A stretch of DNA of 64,000 bases from JANQPD01 sp963715655 (GCA_963715655.1 OY970262.1:1240001-1304000), one strand, 5' to 3'. Shown: positions 1-10,800, counted from the first letter of the stretch. Made by a program: numbers and translations. Notes: generated by a model not told the origin, from the sequence alone.

Positions 1-3000
1 AATGCACGGATGAGCTTTGCAACCACACCAGCATCCACTTTGGTTGTTGGTACTATGTCTGTGCCTTCTGATGCATCTACATTTAATCCGATAGATACAA
101 TAGTTCTTGACGCAACAATACCAGCTGCAGAATATAGAGTGGACTTGACTGCTGCTAGCGGTTACAATGGTACTGATATACATTATGCCTTAGCGCATGG
201 TCAGGATGCAACTTTTCGAACTATTTACATAGATGATATACTCTACGAAACGATTCCTACATGTCCAGAGCCTTTCGTTGGAGCGGATGCAGGAGCCTTT
301 TCTATTGACACTTTATCTGCAGAAATATACTGGACTGCAGGAGGTACTAGCACGGCAGATTACCAAGTAGAGTATGGAACAGGAAGCTTTGGAAGTAGTG
401 GTAACACTAGAATTATAGCAACAAATGATACAGCAAGCATTGCAAACCTAATGGATGCAACAGATTATTGCTTTTGGGTACGTCAAATTTGTGCGGTAGG
501 AGATTCATCTGCTTGGGCAGGCCCTACTTGTTTCACTACCACTTGTAGAGCAATTGCAGCTCCTTATACCGAAAATTGGGATGGTCTTTCGGCAGGTCTT
601 GACCTAGGATGCTTTTTGAAAATTGAGGATCCTTCGTTTGCAACGAATGCTTTTAACGGAATTACCATTCAAAACTCCACTTTTAACCAACCGGTATCAA
701 CACCCAACTTAGTGGAGTTTGATAATGCTGGTGTTTTGACTTCTCCGCTTATTTTGATATCACCATTAACTAAAGACTTAGTCGCAGGCGATAAACGTAT
801 TCGCTTTTTTGCACGCTCAAATTCTGTTTTCAACTTGCGTACACTTATTGTCGGTACCTTGAGTGATCCTTCTGATGCCGCAACCTTTAATCCCTTGGAT
901 ACTTTTACAATGACCATTGGGATGGTTGAATACACAACGGAATTTTCAACAGCCAATGGTTATAATGGCACTGATGCTTATTTTGCTATTGCACATGGGC
1001 AAAACAGCACCTTTCAAACCATTTTTGTTGATGATATTTTGTACGAAACTACACCTACATGTGCGCCAAGACCATCGGGTGTTTCCGCATATGGAATTGG
1101 TGCTTCAAGCCTATCGTTTACATGGACTGGAGGTAAATCAACTAGTACAAATTTTGTTGTACAGTACGGAACATCGGGTGTTTTAAATGATCCTTCAAAC
1201 ACAATAGTTGCTTTGTCGAATGATTCATTGGATATAACAAGTTTAACTTCAAATACTAACTATTGTGCTTGGGTTGCGGAAATTTGTACTCCTGGAGATA
1301 CTAGTATATGGGAAGGTCCGGTATGTGCTACAACAGCATGTTTACCCCTTACTGCACCGTTTGTTGAGGATTTTAGCGGAAATACAGTAGGGCACTGGGA
1401 TGGTGCAAATAATTGCTGGGATTTTAGAAGCAATAATCCTGAAACGTCTTCAAGTGGAGGGTACTCTTGGGAGGTTAGAAATACTGCTCAAACTACATCA
1501 GGCACAGGAACAGGCCCAGATCGTGATGCTACATTGTGGCCGGCCATTGGTGGTACTTTTATAACCGCAGATGTTTCAGGTTCTACTACTGCGGGGCCAG
1601 ATAGTACACTTTTAGTCTCGCCTATTATCGATATTTCAGGGCTTAATAATCCTGAGTTTCAATATGCTCTGCACCGCCATGGTTCTAATATGGCTGAGTT
1701 GCACGTAGATATTTATGATGGGACAAATTGGGTGCGAGGCGTACACTCATATACCAGTTTAGCAGGTATTCAATCTGCACCTGGTGATGATTGGAAGGAC
1801 ACCACGGCAAGTTTAAGCGCCTACGCTGGTACTACTAATTTAAGAGTTCGTTTCCGTTCCGTAACTAACGGCTGCTGTGCTGGAGACAATGCTATTGATG
1901 ATGTAAGAATAAGTGATCCTATTGCTTGCCCTGCCCCTTCAGGCTTTACGTCTATGGCTATAACCTCCACTTCTGCGGAAGTGTCTTGGGACACAACTGG
2001 CTTAGGTTCAGCAACCTTTGAGGTGGAATACGGAATTACTGGTTTTACCCCAGGCTCAGGTACTTTAGTAGCTGGTTTAACAGGCGTTGATTATACAATA
2101 ACAGGCTTAAACACGGTAAATGTGTGTCAAGATGTTTACTTAAGAACTTTGTGCGCTTCAGGTGATACTAGTCTTTGGACGGGTCCAATATCTGCTTGTC
2201 CTATTGCTGTACCTTGTGATAGCTTAGATCAATATCAAGCTAACGTTTTAATTGATGATGGTCAATCGGCCTTATTTATTCCTTGGGTTGGGGCAGCAGG
2301 TAAAGGTGAAATATCCAACACCCGTTCCTTTAGTGGTGCTAACTCCTTGCATATTGAGGGAGCTGGTACAGCCACTGACTTCTCTGATGTAGTTGCTTAT
2401 TTTGATGATTATACTTCAGGTATTTGGGACATAAGCTTTAAAATGTATGTAGAAACCGGCAAAGGTGGTTACTACAACATACAAGAAGATCATGATCCAA
2501 CCGGAACAGGAACAAACCTGTGGGCAGGTGATGTATATTTTGGTTCTAACGGAACTGCCACAGTTCAATATGCTAATCCAGCAGTTGTAGTGGGTACTTT
2601 TAGCTACACACAAGGGCAGTGGATTGATATTAATACCGTTATGGATTTAGATAATGATACCGTTTGGGTAGAATACAACGGAACGTCAACAGGTTTAGGT
2701 TGGGTATTATCGGCAGTAAATGCCGCTACTACTGCACCAATGTTTAATGGTGTTAATTTCTATACTGGGCCGTTAACTGCTGGTGCCTACACATTAGATT
2801 ATTATGTAGATGATTTCTGTGTTTCACCAAGAGCGGTAGCAGGCGTATGTTTACAGCCAAGTGCATTGGCGCCAACCACCAATATTGGTTGTGATAGTTT
2901 AGAAGTGAGCTGGACATCTAATTCGGGTAGCTCTATTGTAGAATACGGAGCCGTTGGTTTTGCACCGGGTACAGGTACACTTTCTGGAGTGATTACTACT

Positions 3001-3630
3001 AGTACTTTTGGTATTAATGGTCTTATGCCAGGTACAGCTTATGATTTTTATGTAGCTGATACTTGTGCAGGAGGAGATACGAGTGCTTTTATAGGACCAA
3101 TAACGGTGACAACCGCAACTGGGCCGTTACCGGTAGCAAGTTTCATAACTACTTCTATAAACGGGTTTGTAGTAAGTTTTGATGGTAGTGCTTCTACTGG
3201 TGGAGGTTTATCCTACACTTGGGATTTTGGAGATGGAACTACCGGCACAGGTGCTACACCAAGCCACACATATACTACCGGTGGTAGCTTTAATATTCAA
3301 CTTAAGGTTACTAATGGCTGTGGTGCAGATAGTACAACATCAGGTATAAATAGCGTAAGCATTGGCGAAAATCCATTGGCGCAAACGGTAACGGTGTATC
3401 CTAATCCTACATCAGGTGTTGTAAACGTTCGTTTTAATAGCTTTGGTAATGCTTCAGGAACCATAAGAATTTTAGAATTAAGTGGTAAAGAAGTATTGCG
3501 TTTGCAAGAGGATAATATTAACGGTGAATACTCAGGTCAAGTAGATATTTCTAATTTGGCAACGGGTGTTTATATGTTGGAAATTTCCTCTGGAGATTTA
3601 AAAGCTACACGCAGGTTAATTAAAAACTAG
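1..3630 (+). CDS. Giant T9SS type A cargo protein, FN3/jelly-roll/PKD modules (5' end outside window)
   Basis: Secreted or surface-anchored modular protein, at least 1209 aa. The frame is open across position 1 and the first residues match the middle of an internal repeat (compare the segment around 780-1050), so the true start lies upstream; the ATG at 10 is not a start. Visible modules: a jelly-roll remnant at about residues 1-80, an FN3 near 85-175, a second jelly-roll 180-345, FN3 350-440, a MAM-like domain 445-640 with the NGCCAGDN signature, FN3 640-735, a concanavalin-like segment 740-935, FN3 940-1030, PKD with YTWDFGDGTTGTG, and a C-terminal sorting domain beginning at VYPNPTSG and ending in a basic tail. 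FN3 units carry the recurring EYGxxGFxPGxGT motif. Type A CTDs are removed at the outer membrane during T9SS export. The ligand is unknown; adhesion is a guess. Confidence 0.9.
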   Translation, partial: NARMSFATTPASTLVVGTMSVPSDASTFNPIDTIVLDATIPAAEYRVDLTAASGYNGTDIHYALAHGQDATFRTIYIDDILYETIPTCPEPFVGADAGAFSIDTLSAEIYWTAGGTSTADYQVEYGTGSFGSSGNTRIIATNDTASIANLMDATDYCFWVRQICAVGDSSAWAGPTCFTTTCRAIAAPYTENWDGLSAGLDLGCFLKIEDPSFATNAFNGITIQNSTFNQPVSTPNLVEFDNAGVLTSPLILISPLTKDLVAGDKRIRFFARSNSVFNLRTLIVGTLSDPSDAATFNPLDTFTMTIGMVEYTTEFSTANGYNGTDAYFAIAHGQNSTFQTIFVDDILYETTPTCAPRPSGVSAYGIGASSLSFTWTGGKSTSTNFVVQYGTSGVLNDPSNTIVALSNDSLDITSLTSNTNYCAWVAEICTPGDTSIWEGPVCATTACLPLTAPFVEDFSGNTVGHWDGANNCWDFRSNNPETSSSGGYSWEVRNTAQTTSGTGTGPDRDATLWPAIGGTFITADVSGSTTAGPDSTLLVSPIIDISGLNNPEFQYALHRHGSNMAELHVDIYDGTNWVRGVHSYTSLAGIQSAPGDDWKDTTASLSAYAGTTNLRVRFRSVTNGCCAGDNAIDDVRISDPIACPAPSGFTSMAITSTSAEVSWDTTGLGSATFEVEYGITGFTPGSGTLVAGLTGVDYTITGLNTVNVCQDVYLRTLCASGDTSLWTGPISACPIAVPCDSLDQYQANVLIDDGQSALFIPWVGAAGKGEISNTRSFSGANSLHIEGAGTATDFSDVVAYFDDYTSGIWDISFKMYVETGKGGYYNIQEDHDPTGTGTNLWAGDVYFGSNGTATVQYANPAVVVGTFSYTQGQWIDINTVMDLDNDTVWVEYNGTSTGLGWVLSAVNAATTAPMFNGVNFYTGPLTAGAYTLDYYVDDFCVSPRAVAGVCLQPSALAPTTNIGCDSLEVSWTSNSGSSIVEYGAVGFAPGTGTLSGVITTSTFGINGLMPGTAYDFYVADTCAGGDTSAFIGPITVTTATGPLPVASFITTSINGFVVSFDGSASTGGGLSYTWDFGDGTTGTGATPSHTYTTGGSFNIQLKVTNGCGADSTTSGINSVSIGENPLAQTVTVYPNPTSGVVNVRFNSFGNASGTIRILELSGKEVLRLQEDNINGEYSGQVDISNLATGVYMLEISSGDLKATRRLIKN

Positions 3631-3668
3631 GTTTATGCTCAAATGAGCTCAGCTTAAGTAGTGACTAT

Positions 3669-3710
3669 AAAGTCCCGCTTTAACACATGTTAAAGCGGGA
3701 CTTTTTTTAT
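3669..3710 (+). terminator. Strong intrinsic terminator after the first giant gene
   Basis: A 17-bp perfect inverted repeat (arms 3669-3685 and 3688-3704, 2-nt apical gap) with GTCCCGC in the stem, running into a T-rich tract. It lies 38 bp after the stop codon and separates this gene from the next paralogue. Confidence 0.92.
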
Positions 3711-3816
3711 AAATAGGTTAAGCTTCAATAGCTTGATAGCTAATATTTTAAGTGTGCCGGTGAAGATGTTGACTCCATACACTATAAATGCTAGTGAAAA
3801 GTTTACGTGATATCAC

Positions 3817-3847
3817 TTTGACTATTTTTCTTTGTGTGGTATCTTGG
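3817..3847 (+). promoter_or_regulatory. Bacteroidota-type -33/-7 promoter for the second giant gene
   Basis: TTTG at 3817-3820, a 19-nt spacer, then TATCTTGG at 3840-3847. This fits the primary-sigma consensus of the phylum (TTTG, about 19 nt, TAnnTTTG) with one mismatch. Transcription would start near 3852, giving a leader of about 35 nt before the ATG at 3888. Confidence 0.6.
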
Positions 3848-3887
3848 GCATTCTTATTTTAATAAATTAATAACATAATTCTAAAAG

Positions 3888-6800
3888 ATGAAAAGAATTT
3901 TATTCTTGTTTAGTTTGCTCACCTGTTGGGTGGTAGGCTTTAGTCAAGGAACTATCACTACGGTGGGAGTTTATCCTGACAATAATGGCTCTAGTGCAGT
4001 ATCATTTGAAATTACCACTACAGCACCGATTGAGATCACTGGTATTTCCAATGTATGGAATACTGGAGTTACCTCTTCTGATATATGGATCAGGCAAGGA
4101 GGTGTTGCTAATGCAACATTAAATGGTTCTGGAGATTTGGTGGTATCTGCAGCAAATGGTTGGTCTATAGATCAGACAGCTACAGTAAGTGCTACTGCTA
4201 ATGGAGTTATAGATGCTCCAATAACTAATTTGACACCGATTTTAATTCCTGCAAATACTACGGTAGGTTTTGTAATTACGGGAGGTATGGGTTATTCTGG
4301 CTCAGGGTCGACACCACTAACCCCGACCGATTTCGTTGATGGTCCAGTTACACTTCGTGCAGGAGGAGACATTGCGGGGTTATTATACGGCCATGGCGGC
4401 ACTATTACAAGTATGACTAATCAGCCAAGAGGGTTTATTGGTTCTATTACTTATGATTTAGCCGTAAGTGGAAGCTGCCCAGATATTTTTAACAATTTTG
4501 TTGTAGATAGTATTAGCGCAACAGCGGCAAAAGTTTCTTGGACTCCTGGTGCTACTAATAGTTCTTTTTATTTGGAGTATGGATTAACTGGGTTTACACC
4601 CGGTACTGGAACAAAAATTACAGGATCCTATCCTGGAGCACAGCCACCAGTTATCTTAACAGCTCTTACTCCATCTACCACGTATGATTATTATTTTGGA
4701 GAGATTTGTAATAGTGGCGCTGATTCAGTGAGCTTCCCCGCTGCACAAACGTTTACAACTACCGGGGCTTGTGCTTCCGTAGCCAATTTGCAGGTTACCG
4801 ATACCACAGCATTTACTACTGATATAGCTTGGACGCATGCAGGTGGTAATGCAGTGGATTTTGAAGTTATTTACGGAGTAAGTGGATTTGATCCAGCCAC
4901 TGGAGGTAGTTCTCTTACAGCAACCGCATCACCTTTTACAGTATCTGGATTAACGCCAAGTACAGATTACGACTTTTACGTGATTTCCAATTGCGGTGCA
5001 ACAGCAGGTATCGGAGATACGGTTGGTCCGGTTTCCAGTAAAACACCCTGTGCGCCATTTACGGCTACTTACTCTAATAATTTTGATAATGAAACCGATG
5101 GTCAGCTTGCCGGATGCTGGGAGCAGTATGCAAGTTATAACCCCGCCAATGCTTATGCACGTGTAGAAAATTTAGGTACGCCACGCAGTGGAACGCTACA
5201 ATTAGCGATGTATAACTATTTTGGTTTTGCAGCAACGGATACGTTGATATCTATATCTCCTGAATTTAGTGATATGATTGCTGGAGATAAACAAATACGT
5301 TTTCATGTTAAAACATCTGACGATAGAGCAAGATTGTTTATAGTAACATTAGATGGAAATACACCAAACGCTACGGCAACTTTTATTGATACTATTGATT
5401 TTCCAACAATCAATGATTACCAAGAAGTTATTTTACCCCTAACTACGGCTAATAACTATAATGGTACGGATAGGCATATAGGGTTCGTTTATGACTTATC
5501 TACTACAGCAGCAACGTTTGATTACATCTATATCGATGACTTCGTTTATGAAGATATCCCAACTTGTTCTAAAGTTAGCAACCTATTTTTAGCTGGTGTT
5601 ACAAATACTTCTGCTACCATTGGTTTTGATGGTAGAGGTGCCACAGCTGTGGAATATGAGTTTGGCCCTACTGGTTTTATCCAAGGAACCAACGCAGCAG
5701 GTATTGTATCAAGTACTGCCAACCCGTTTACTATTAGTAGTTTACCAGGTAATACAGAATTTGATGTGTATGTGCGCAATGATTGTGGTAATGGTGATGT
5801 TTCTGTTTGGGAAGGCCCATTCACGTTTAGAACTTTATGTAATCCAATAAATGTAACGTATAGCACGGGCTTTGAAAATGACCCGCAATTAAATGTGCCA
5901 TTATGTTGGGGTGAGTATAACACAAACAGTCCAAGTTCTTACGTAAGAGTTGATGACTTAACTTTTACAAACGTTCCTTTTGCAGGGGTGCAAGCATTAT
6001 ATATATATTCAGGAAATGGATCTGCAGCAAATGATACGTTGGCTGCAATCTCACCTCAGTTTAGTGATTTAACCGCTGGAGATAAGCGTATACGTTTTCA
6101 AGCCAATGTTAGTAATTTGAATGCGGACTTGATAATTGCAACTACAAGCACAGCGCTTGGTACAAGTGGATTTAATATTTTAGATACAATCAGTTTTGCT
6201 ACTATTAATACGTATGAGGAAATTATTTTCAACTTTAATACAGCCGGAGGATACAATGGAACGGATGAGTTTATAGTATTGATGCATAACTTAGGTCAAA
6301 CGTTTAGTTACGTACGTATTGATGACTTTACCTATGAAAATGCTCCTGCATGTGTGCCACCATTAAGTGCTGATTTAGGCGTATTTGGTGTAACGGCCAC
6401 TGGTGCTACTACCTTTTGGGGAGCAGGATCTCAGGGTATTAAAACGTATGTAGAAGTAGGGCCATTAGGATTTACCCCAGGTACAGGTTTAGCAACGGTA
6501 GTAGATTCTACCGTAGGAACGGTAGACACCTTAGCTGTTACGGGGCTTACTGCACAAACGGATTACGAATTTTATGTGCAAGATAGTTGTGCGCTTGATG
6601 GCTTAAGCCCCTGGGTAGGACCTTTTGCTTTTACCACACTTTGTAATGCTTTAACAGCTCCGTATACCGAAGACTTTGAGAGTTTTACCGTGGGGTATTA
6701 TCAAGGTTTTGAAAACTGCTGGACCATAATCAATGGCGTGCCTAATTTGGCTACTAATACTGCTGGTTACTCTTGGGAGTTGAGAAATACTGCACAAACA

Positions 6801-9800
6801 TCTTCAGGAACAGGTACAGGTCCAAGTTTAGATAATACGCTAGCACCTGCTACGGGAGGTAAGTTCTTCAACGCAGATGTATCATATACCGCTGGAGATT
6901 CCTCCATTTTGGAATCACCATTGGTAGATATCAGTGCACTAACCCGTCCATCCTTAGAATTCTATTTACATAGATTAGGAACTCAAATGGGTGATTTCTT
7001 TGTAGACATTCATGATGGTACACAGTGGATAAGAGGTGTAGTATCTGAAACAAATCAGGCTGGTGTGCAAACTTCACAAACGGATCCATACACGCAGTAT
7101 ATTATTAATTTGGCTCCTTATGTTACAAGCACAAATACAATTGTACAAGCGCGTTTTCGCACTATATCAAATGGATGTTGTGCTGGTGATAATGGTTTAG
7201 ATGATATTAGTTTTATAAATGGACCTTCTTGTCCGGCTCCTACTGGACTAAATGCAATTAACATTACGTCTTCTACGGCTGATATTGATCTTGTAGCTAC
7301 TGGCGCAACAAGTTATAATGTAGAATTTGGCCCTACAGGCTTTACTCAAGGTTCAGGTACCGGAACAATAGTTAATAACGCTACGCTTCCAGTTGGTATT
7401 AGTGGTCTTAGTCCAAATACATTTTACGATGTTTACGTACAAGTTGATTGTTCACCAAATGGTACTTCAGTTTGGGTTGGGCCTATCACGTTTAAAACGC
7501 CTTGTTTGGCTGCCTTATCAGGAACATACACCATCGGTGGTACACCAAGTACAACTAATTTTGCAACGTTAGATTCTGCTATTGCGGAGTTAAATGGTTG
7601 TGGTGTTAGCGGTCCGGTTACATTTAATTTATCAGGTGGTACAACGTATAACCAAGTTGTTCTTAATTCCATTTTTGGAGTTAGTGCTGTTAATACCGTT
7701 ACGTTCAACGGTAATCTTATCAACCCAGATACGATTGGTGGTTTTGAATTAAATGGTAGTGATTGGGTTACGTTGAATAACATGTATATACGAAGAACTA
7801 GTGGTTTCAATGTTCGTATCCATAACCAAGCGAATAATAATACCATTCAAGGCTGTACGTTAGAAAGTGATCAGGCAACTACTTCAAGTTTAAATTCAAA
7901 CATTGCCTTAACGGGTTCAGCTACTAGTGTATTTACAGGTGGAGACCATGTAACTAATCTTGTGGTAGATAATAATACCTTTATTGGTGGATGGGCAGCT
8001 TTTAGTTCTTACGGTTTAGCGTCAGCAAGACCTAGAGGAGTTATTTTCACAAATAACACGATTAATAACACTTATACATACGGTGCATATGTATTCCAAA
8101 CGGATAGTGCTGAAATTAGAAATAATACTGTAAATGGCTTTCGTAGTACGTTTAATTATGGCTATTTCCTTTCATCCGTTGACGGTGCTGAGGTAACTGG
8201 AAATACAGCTTATAATGCTACGTATGGATTAAGTCTTGCTAATATCAATTTAGCTTCTCCTAATGGAAGGAGGATGTTGATTGCCAATAATATGCTACAA
8301 GGTTCTACCTATGGTTTATGGATGCAGACTGGCGAGCGTATGGATGTATTTCATAATACTGCATTTGGAGGTAGAGGAGCTTATATTGGTAATTTTTCAG
8401 GTGTTCCTTCTAATATTGATATTAGAAATAACATTTTTGGTGCCGAGGGTACGCTTCAAGCCATATTTGTAAATGGAGTGTTAGCAGCAAATTCTACGTT
8501 AGATTATAATGCGTATGATACTACCGCTGGTGGTGCCGTTGCATCTTGGTCTGGCACTATTTACAATACGCTCGGTGCTTGGACAACTGCCGTTCCTACT
8601 CAAAATGCAAATTCTGTTCAAGGAAATGTTGGTTTGGTAAGTGCAACTGATTTCCACCTATTAGGAGGTTTGGCTAATAATTCAGGTGATAATTCCGTAG
8701 GTATCCTTACCGATATCGATGGTGATGTTCGTCCTGCTTCTGGTTCTACGGTAGTAGATATGGGTGCGGATGAGTACACACCAGTAACGGATGACTTAGG
8801 TATTTTATCAGCTGAGTTTGATAGAAACAGCGCTTGTTTAACTACTAATGATACTATCGTAGTAGAAATTCAAAACACGTTGGGTGCAACTAAAAATTTC
8901 GCCACAAATAATTTATCTATTGATTATAGTGTAACAGGCCCTGTAAATACAGCTGGTACTTTTATACTTAATACAGGTACTTTAGCTTTAAATGCCACAT
9001 TGAGAGTAAGAATTCCAGGTATTGATATGTCAGTACCGGGTAACTATTCTGTAATAGCTAATTTGATTCCGAATGTAGTTAACCTTGCAGCTATTAATGA
9101 CAGCCTTATTATTTCAGGTACCGACATCGTTGGAGAGCTATTTAATGCTAAGCCTGATACGGTAGTGTTTGTAAATAGCGCTACTGATACGGTAGAAATT
9201 GAAACACGCTCACCATTGTTTGGTGGTGGTGGATTTCATATAACTGAAATTACTCAATACTCGTTAGCAGGTATTTCGGGGGCGCCAACTGGTGGTAAAC
9301 CAGCTTATATTGGAGCAGATGATTATATAGAAATCACGGGTATTCCGGGATCAGATTTAGGTGGCTATACTTTAGAGCAGTGGAATACAGGTTTGGCAAG
9401 TAGCTTTACTTTTCCAGCTGGTACAGTAATGAGTCCTAATGGGACTGCCATTATTGCGGTTGGTCAGTTGACTGGTAGTGTACCAAGTCCAAGTGATTTT
9501 TACTATCATGGAACAGGTACGTTCACCGGAACGTGGGGTTCTACAGGACCATCGGGTAGAATTATAAAAGATGCAAGTGGAAGTATAGTTGATGCTGTAG
9601 CTTATGCAGGAGGTAGTAGTTATACTTTTCCAGCGGCAGCAGGTGTAACAGCTGCTGATTATAGTGGTAACCCTCCAACCTCTGGCAATAGTTTTGGTAT
9701 TAGATTAGAAGGCCCTGACTTAAATAGTAATACCGGCTGGGTTGCTTCTGCTAGCTCACCTCAAGATCCAAACATTGTAAACAACCTAGTGGTGATACCA

Positions 9801-10754
9801 GCACCTGTAAATGTTACCGGTTTTGATTGGTCAGTTAATGGAAGCACATATAGCACAAGTCCTGATACGATTGTAACAAACTTTACAACTTCAGGTATCT
9901 TCCGTTATGTAGCTACCTATAATGGTGTTTGCGGTACTTTAACAGATACCGTTACAATAGTGGTGAATGTAGGTACTCCGGGTTGTCCAACGCCTACCAA
10001 CTTTGCAGCTACTGTAAACAGTTGTGATGATGTGGTATTAAATTGGACAGGTGCAGGCGATTCAAGCATTGTGGCAATTGCTCCGGCAGGAGGTACGCCA
10101 ACCGCTGGTAACTTAATTATAAACGATAGTACGTTTACGGTTACCACCGGAATGCCCAATACTTCTTACGATGTGTACATCAGCAATATTTGTGGAGGAG
10201 ATACCACCTTCCCAGCAGGTCCTTTCACCTTCAGTATAGCTGATGAGGGCAAGCCAGTTGCTGATTATATCATTACTGCAATTAATGGATTTAATGTAGA
10301 TTTTGATGGATCATCATCAACTGGAAGTAATCTTACCTACGCTTGGGATTTTGGAGATGGAACTACCGGAACCGGAGTAACACCAACGCATACCTACACC
10401 ACCGGTGGTACATTCAATATTGAACTAACGGTAACCAATACGTGCGGTAGTGATGATACTACTAAGATTGCGAATAGTGTAAGCATAGGAGAAAATCCAC
10501 TGGCACAAACAGTATCTGTATATCCTAACCCAACTTCAGGGATGGTAAACATTATGTTTAACAGTTTAGGAAATGCGTCTGGAAGTATCAGAATTTTAGA
10601 ATTAAGTGGTAAAGAGGTATTGCATGTAACCAAGGATAATATCTACGGTGAATATTCAGGACAATTAGATATTTCTAAATTGGCTACTGGAGTATATATG
10701 CTAGAAATTTCCTCTGGAGATTTAAAAGCTACGCGTAGGTTACTTAAGAACTAA
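3888..10754 (+). CDS. Giant T9SS type A cargo protein with beta-helix, lamin-tail, PKD and FN3 modules
   Basis: 2288-aa secreted protein. A signal peptide (MKRILFLFSLLTCWVVGFSQ) is followed by an N-terminal module, about residues 20-190, shared with the next gene (NNGSSAVSFEI ... LLYGHGG ... QPRG). Then come two FN3 domains (195-380), jelly-roll domains (385-560 and 655-825) with FN3 between and after, a MAM-like domain with NGCCAGDN (930-1120), FN3, a right-handed parallel beta-helix (about 1215-1640, NN-turn repeats such as DNNTF and NNTINN), a CARDB-like segment, a lamin-tail-like domain (about 1790-1960, EITGIPGSDLGGYTLEQW), FN3-like, PKD (WDFGDGTTGTG) and a type A sorting domain (VYPNPTSG). 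The MKRI start has its own promoter and gives a clean signal peptide. Export by T9SS is well supported; the biological role is not known. Beta-helices suggest carbohydrate binding or a long stalk. Confidence 0.93.
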   Translation: MKRILFLFSLLTCWVVGFSQGTITTVGVYPDNNGSSAVSFEITTTAPIEITGISNVWNTGVTSSDIWIRQGGVANATLNGSGDLVVSAANGWSIDQTATVSATANGVIDAPITNLTPILIPANTTVGFVITGGMGYSGSGSTPLTPTDFVDGPVTLRAGGDIAGLLYGHGGTITSMTNQPRGFIGSITYDLAVSGSCPDIFNNFVVDSISATAAKVSWTPGATNSSFYLEYGLTGFTPGTGTKITGSYPGAQPPVILTALTPSTTYDYYFGEICNSGADSVSFPAAQTFTTTGACASVANLQVTDTTAFTTDIAWTHAGGNAVDFEVIYGVSGFDPATGGSSLTATASPFTVSGLTPSTDYDFYVISNCGATAGIGDTVGPVSSKTPCAPFTATYSNNFDNETDGQLAGCWEQYASYNPANAYARVENLGTPRSGTLQLAMYNYFGFAATDTLISISPEFSDMIAGDKQIRFHVKTSDDRARLFIVTLDGNTPNATATFIDTIDFPTINDYQEVILPLTTANNYNGTDRHIGFVYDLSTTAATFDYIYIDDFVYEDIPTCSKVSNLFLAGVTNTSATIGFDGRGATAVEYEFGPTGFIQGTNAAGIVSSTANPFTISSLPGNTEFDVYVRNDCGNGDVSVWEGPFTFRTLCNPINVTYSTGFENDPQLNVPLCWGEYNTNSPSSYVRVDDLTFTNVPFAGVQALYIYSGNGSAANDTLAAISPQFSDLTAGDKRIRFQANVSNLNADLIIATTSTALGTSGFNILDTISFATINTYEEIIFNFNTAGGYNGTDEFIVLMHNLGQTFSYVRIDDFTYENAPACVPPLSADLGVFGVTATGATTFWGAGSQGIKTYVEVGPLGFTPGTGLATVVDSTVGTVDTLAVTGLTAQTDYEFYVQDSCALDGLSPWVGPFAFTTLCNALTAPYTEDFESFTVGYYQGFENCWTIINGVPNLATNTAGYSWELRNTAQTSSGTGTGPSLDNTLAPATGGKFFNADVSYTAGDSSILESPLVDISALTRPSLEFYLHRLGTQMGDFFVDIHDGTQWIRGVVSETNQAGVQTSQTDPYTQYIINLAPYVTSTNTIVQARFRTISNGCCAGDNGLDDISFINGPSCPAPTGLNAINITSSTADIDLVATGATSYNVEFGPTGFTQGSGTGTIVNNATLPVGISGLSPNTFYDVYVQVDCSPNGTSVWVGPITFKTPCLAALSGTYTIGGTPSTTNFATLDSAIAELNGCGVSGPVTFNLSGGTTYNQVVLNSIFGVSAVNTVTFNGNLINPDTIGGFELNGSDWVTLNNMYIRRTSGFNVRIHNQANNNTIQGCTLESDQATTSSLNSNIALTGSATSVFTGGDHVTNLVVDNNTFIGGWAAFSSYGLASARPRGVIFTNNTINNTYTYGAYVFQTDSAEIRNNTVNGFRSTFNYGYFLSSVDGAEVTGNTAYNATYGLSLANINLASPNGRRMLIANNMLQGSTYGLWMQTGERMDVFHNTAFGGRGAYIGNFSGVPSNIDIRNNIFGAEGTLQAIFVNGVLAANSTLDYNAYDTTAGGAVASWSGTIYNTLGAWTTAVPTQNANSVQGNVGLVSATDFHLLGGLANNSGDNSVGILTDIDGDVRPASGSTVVDMGADEYTPVTDDLGILSAEFDRNSACLTTNDTIVVEIQNTLGATKNFATNNLSIDYSVTGPVNTAGTFILNTGTLALNATLRVRIPGIDMSVPGNYSVIANLIPNVVNLAAINDSLIISGTDIVGELFNAKPDTVVFVNSATDTVEIETRSPLFGGGGFHITEITQYSLAGISGAPTGGKPAYIGADDYIEITGIPGSDLGGYTLEQWNTGLASSFTFPAGTVMSPNGTAIIAVGQLTGSVPSPSDFYYHGTGTFTGTWGSTGPSGRIIKDASGSIVDAVAYAGGSSYTFPAAAGVTAADYSGNPPTSGNSFGIRLEGPDLNSNTGWVASASSPQDPNIVNNLVVIPAPVNVTGFDWSVNGSTYSTSPDTIVTNFTTSGIFRYVATYNGVCGTLTDTVTIVVNVGTPGCPTPTNFAATVNSCDDVVLNWTGAGDSSIVAIAPAGGTPTAGNLIINDSTFTVTTGMPNTSYDVYISNICGGDTTFPAGPFTFSIADEGKPVADYIITAINGFNVDFDGSSSTGSNLTYAWDFGDGTTGTGVTPTHTYTTGGTFNIELTVTNTCGSDDTTKIANSVSIGENPLAQTVSVYPNPTSGMVNIMFNSLGNASGSIRILELSGKEVLHVTKDNIYGEYSGQLDISKLATGVYMLEISSGDLKATRRLLKN

Positions 10755-10800
10755 CATGTTTAGTTAAAAAACGCAGCATTAAAGCGTTAAAATAGGGAAG

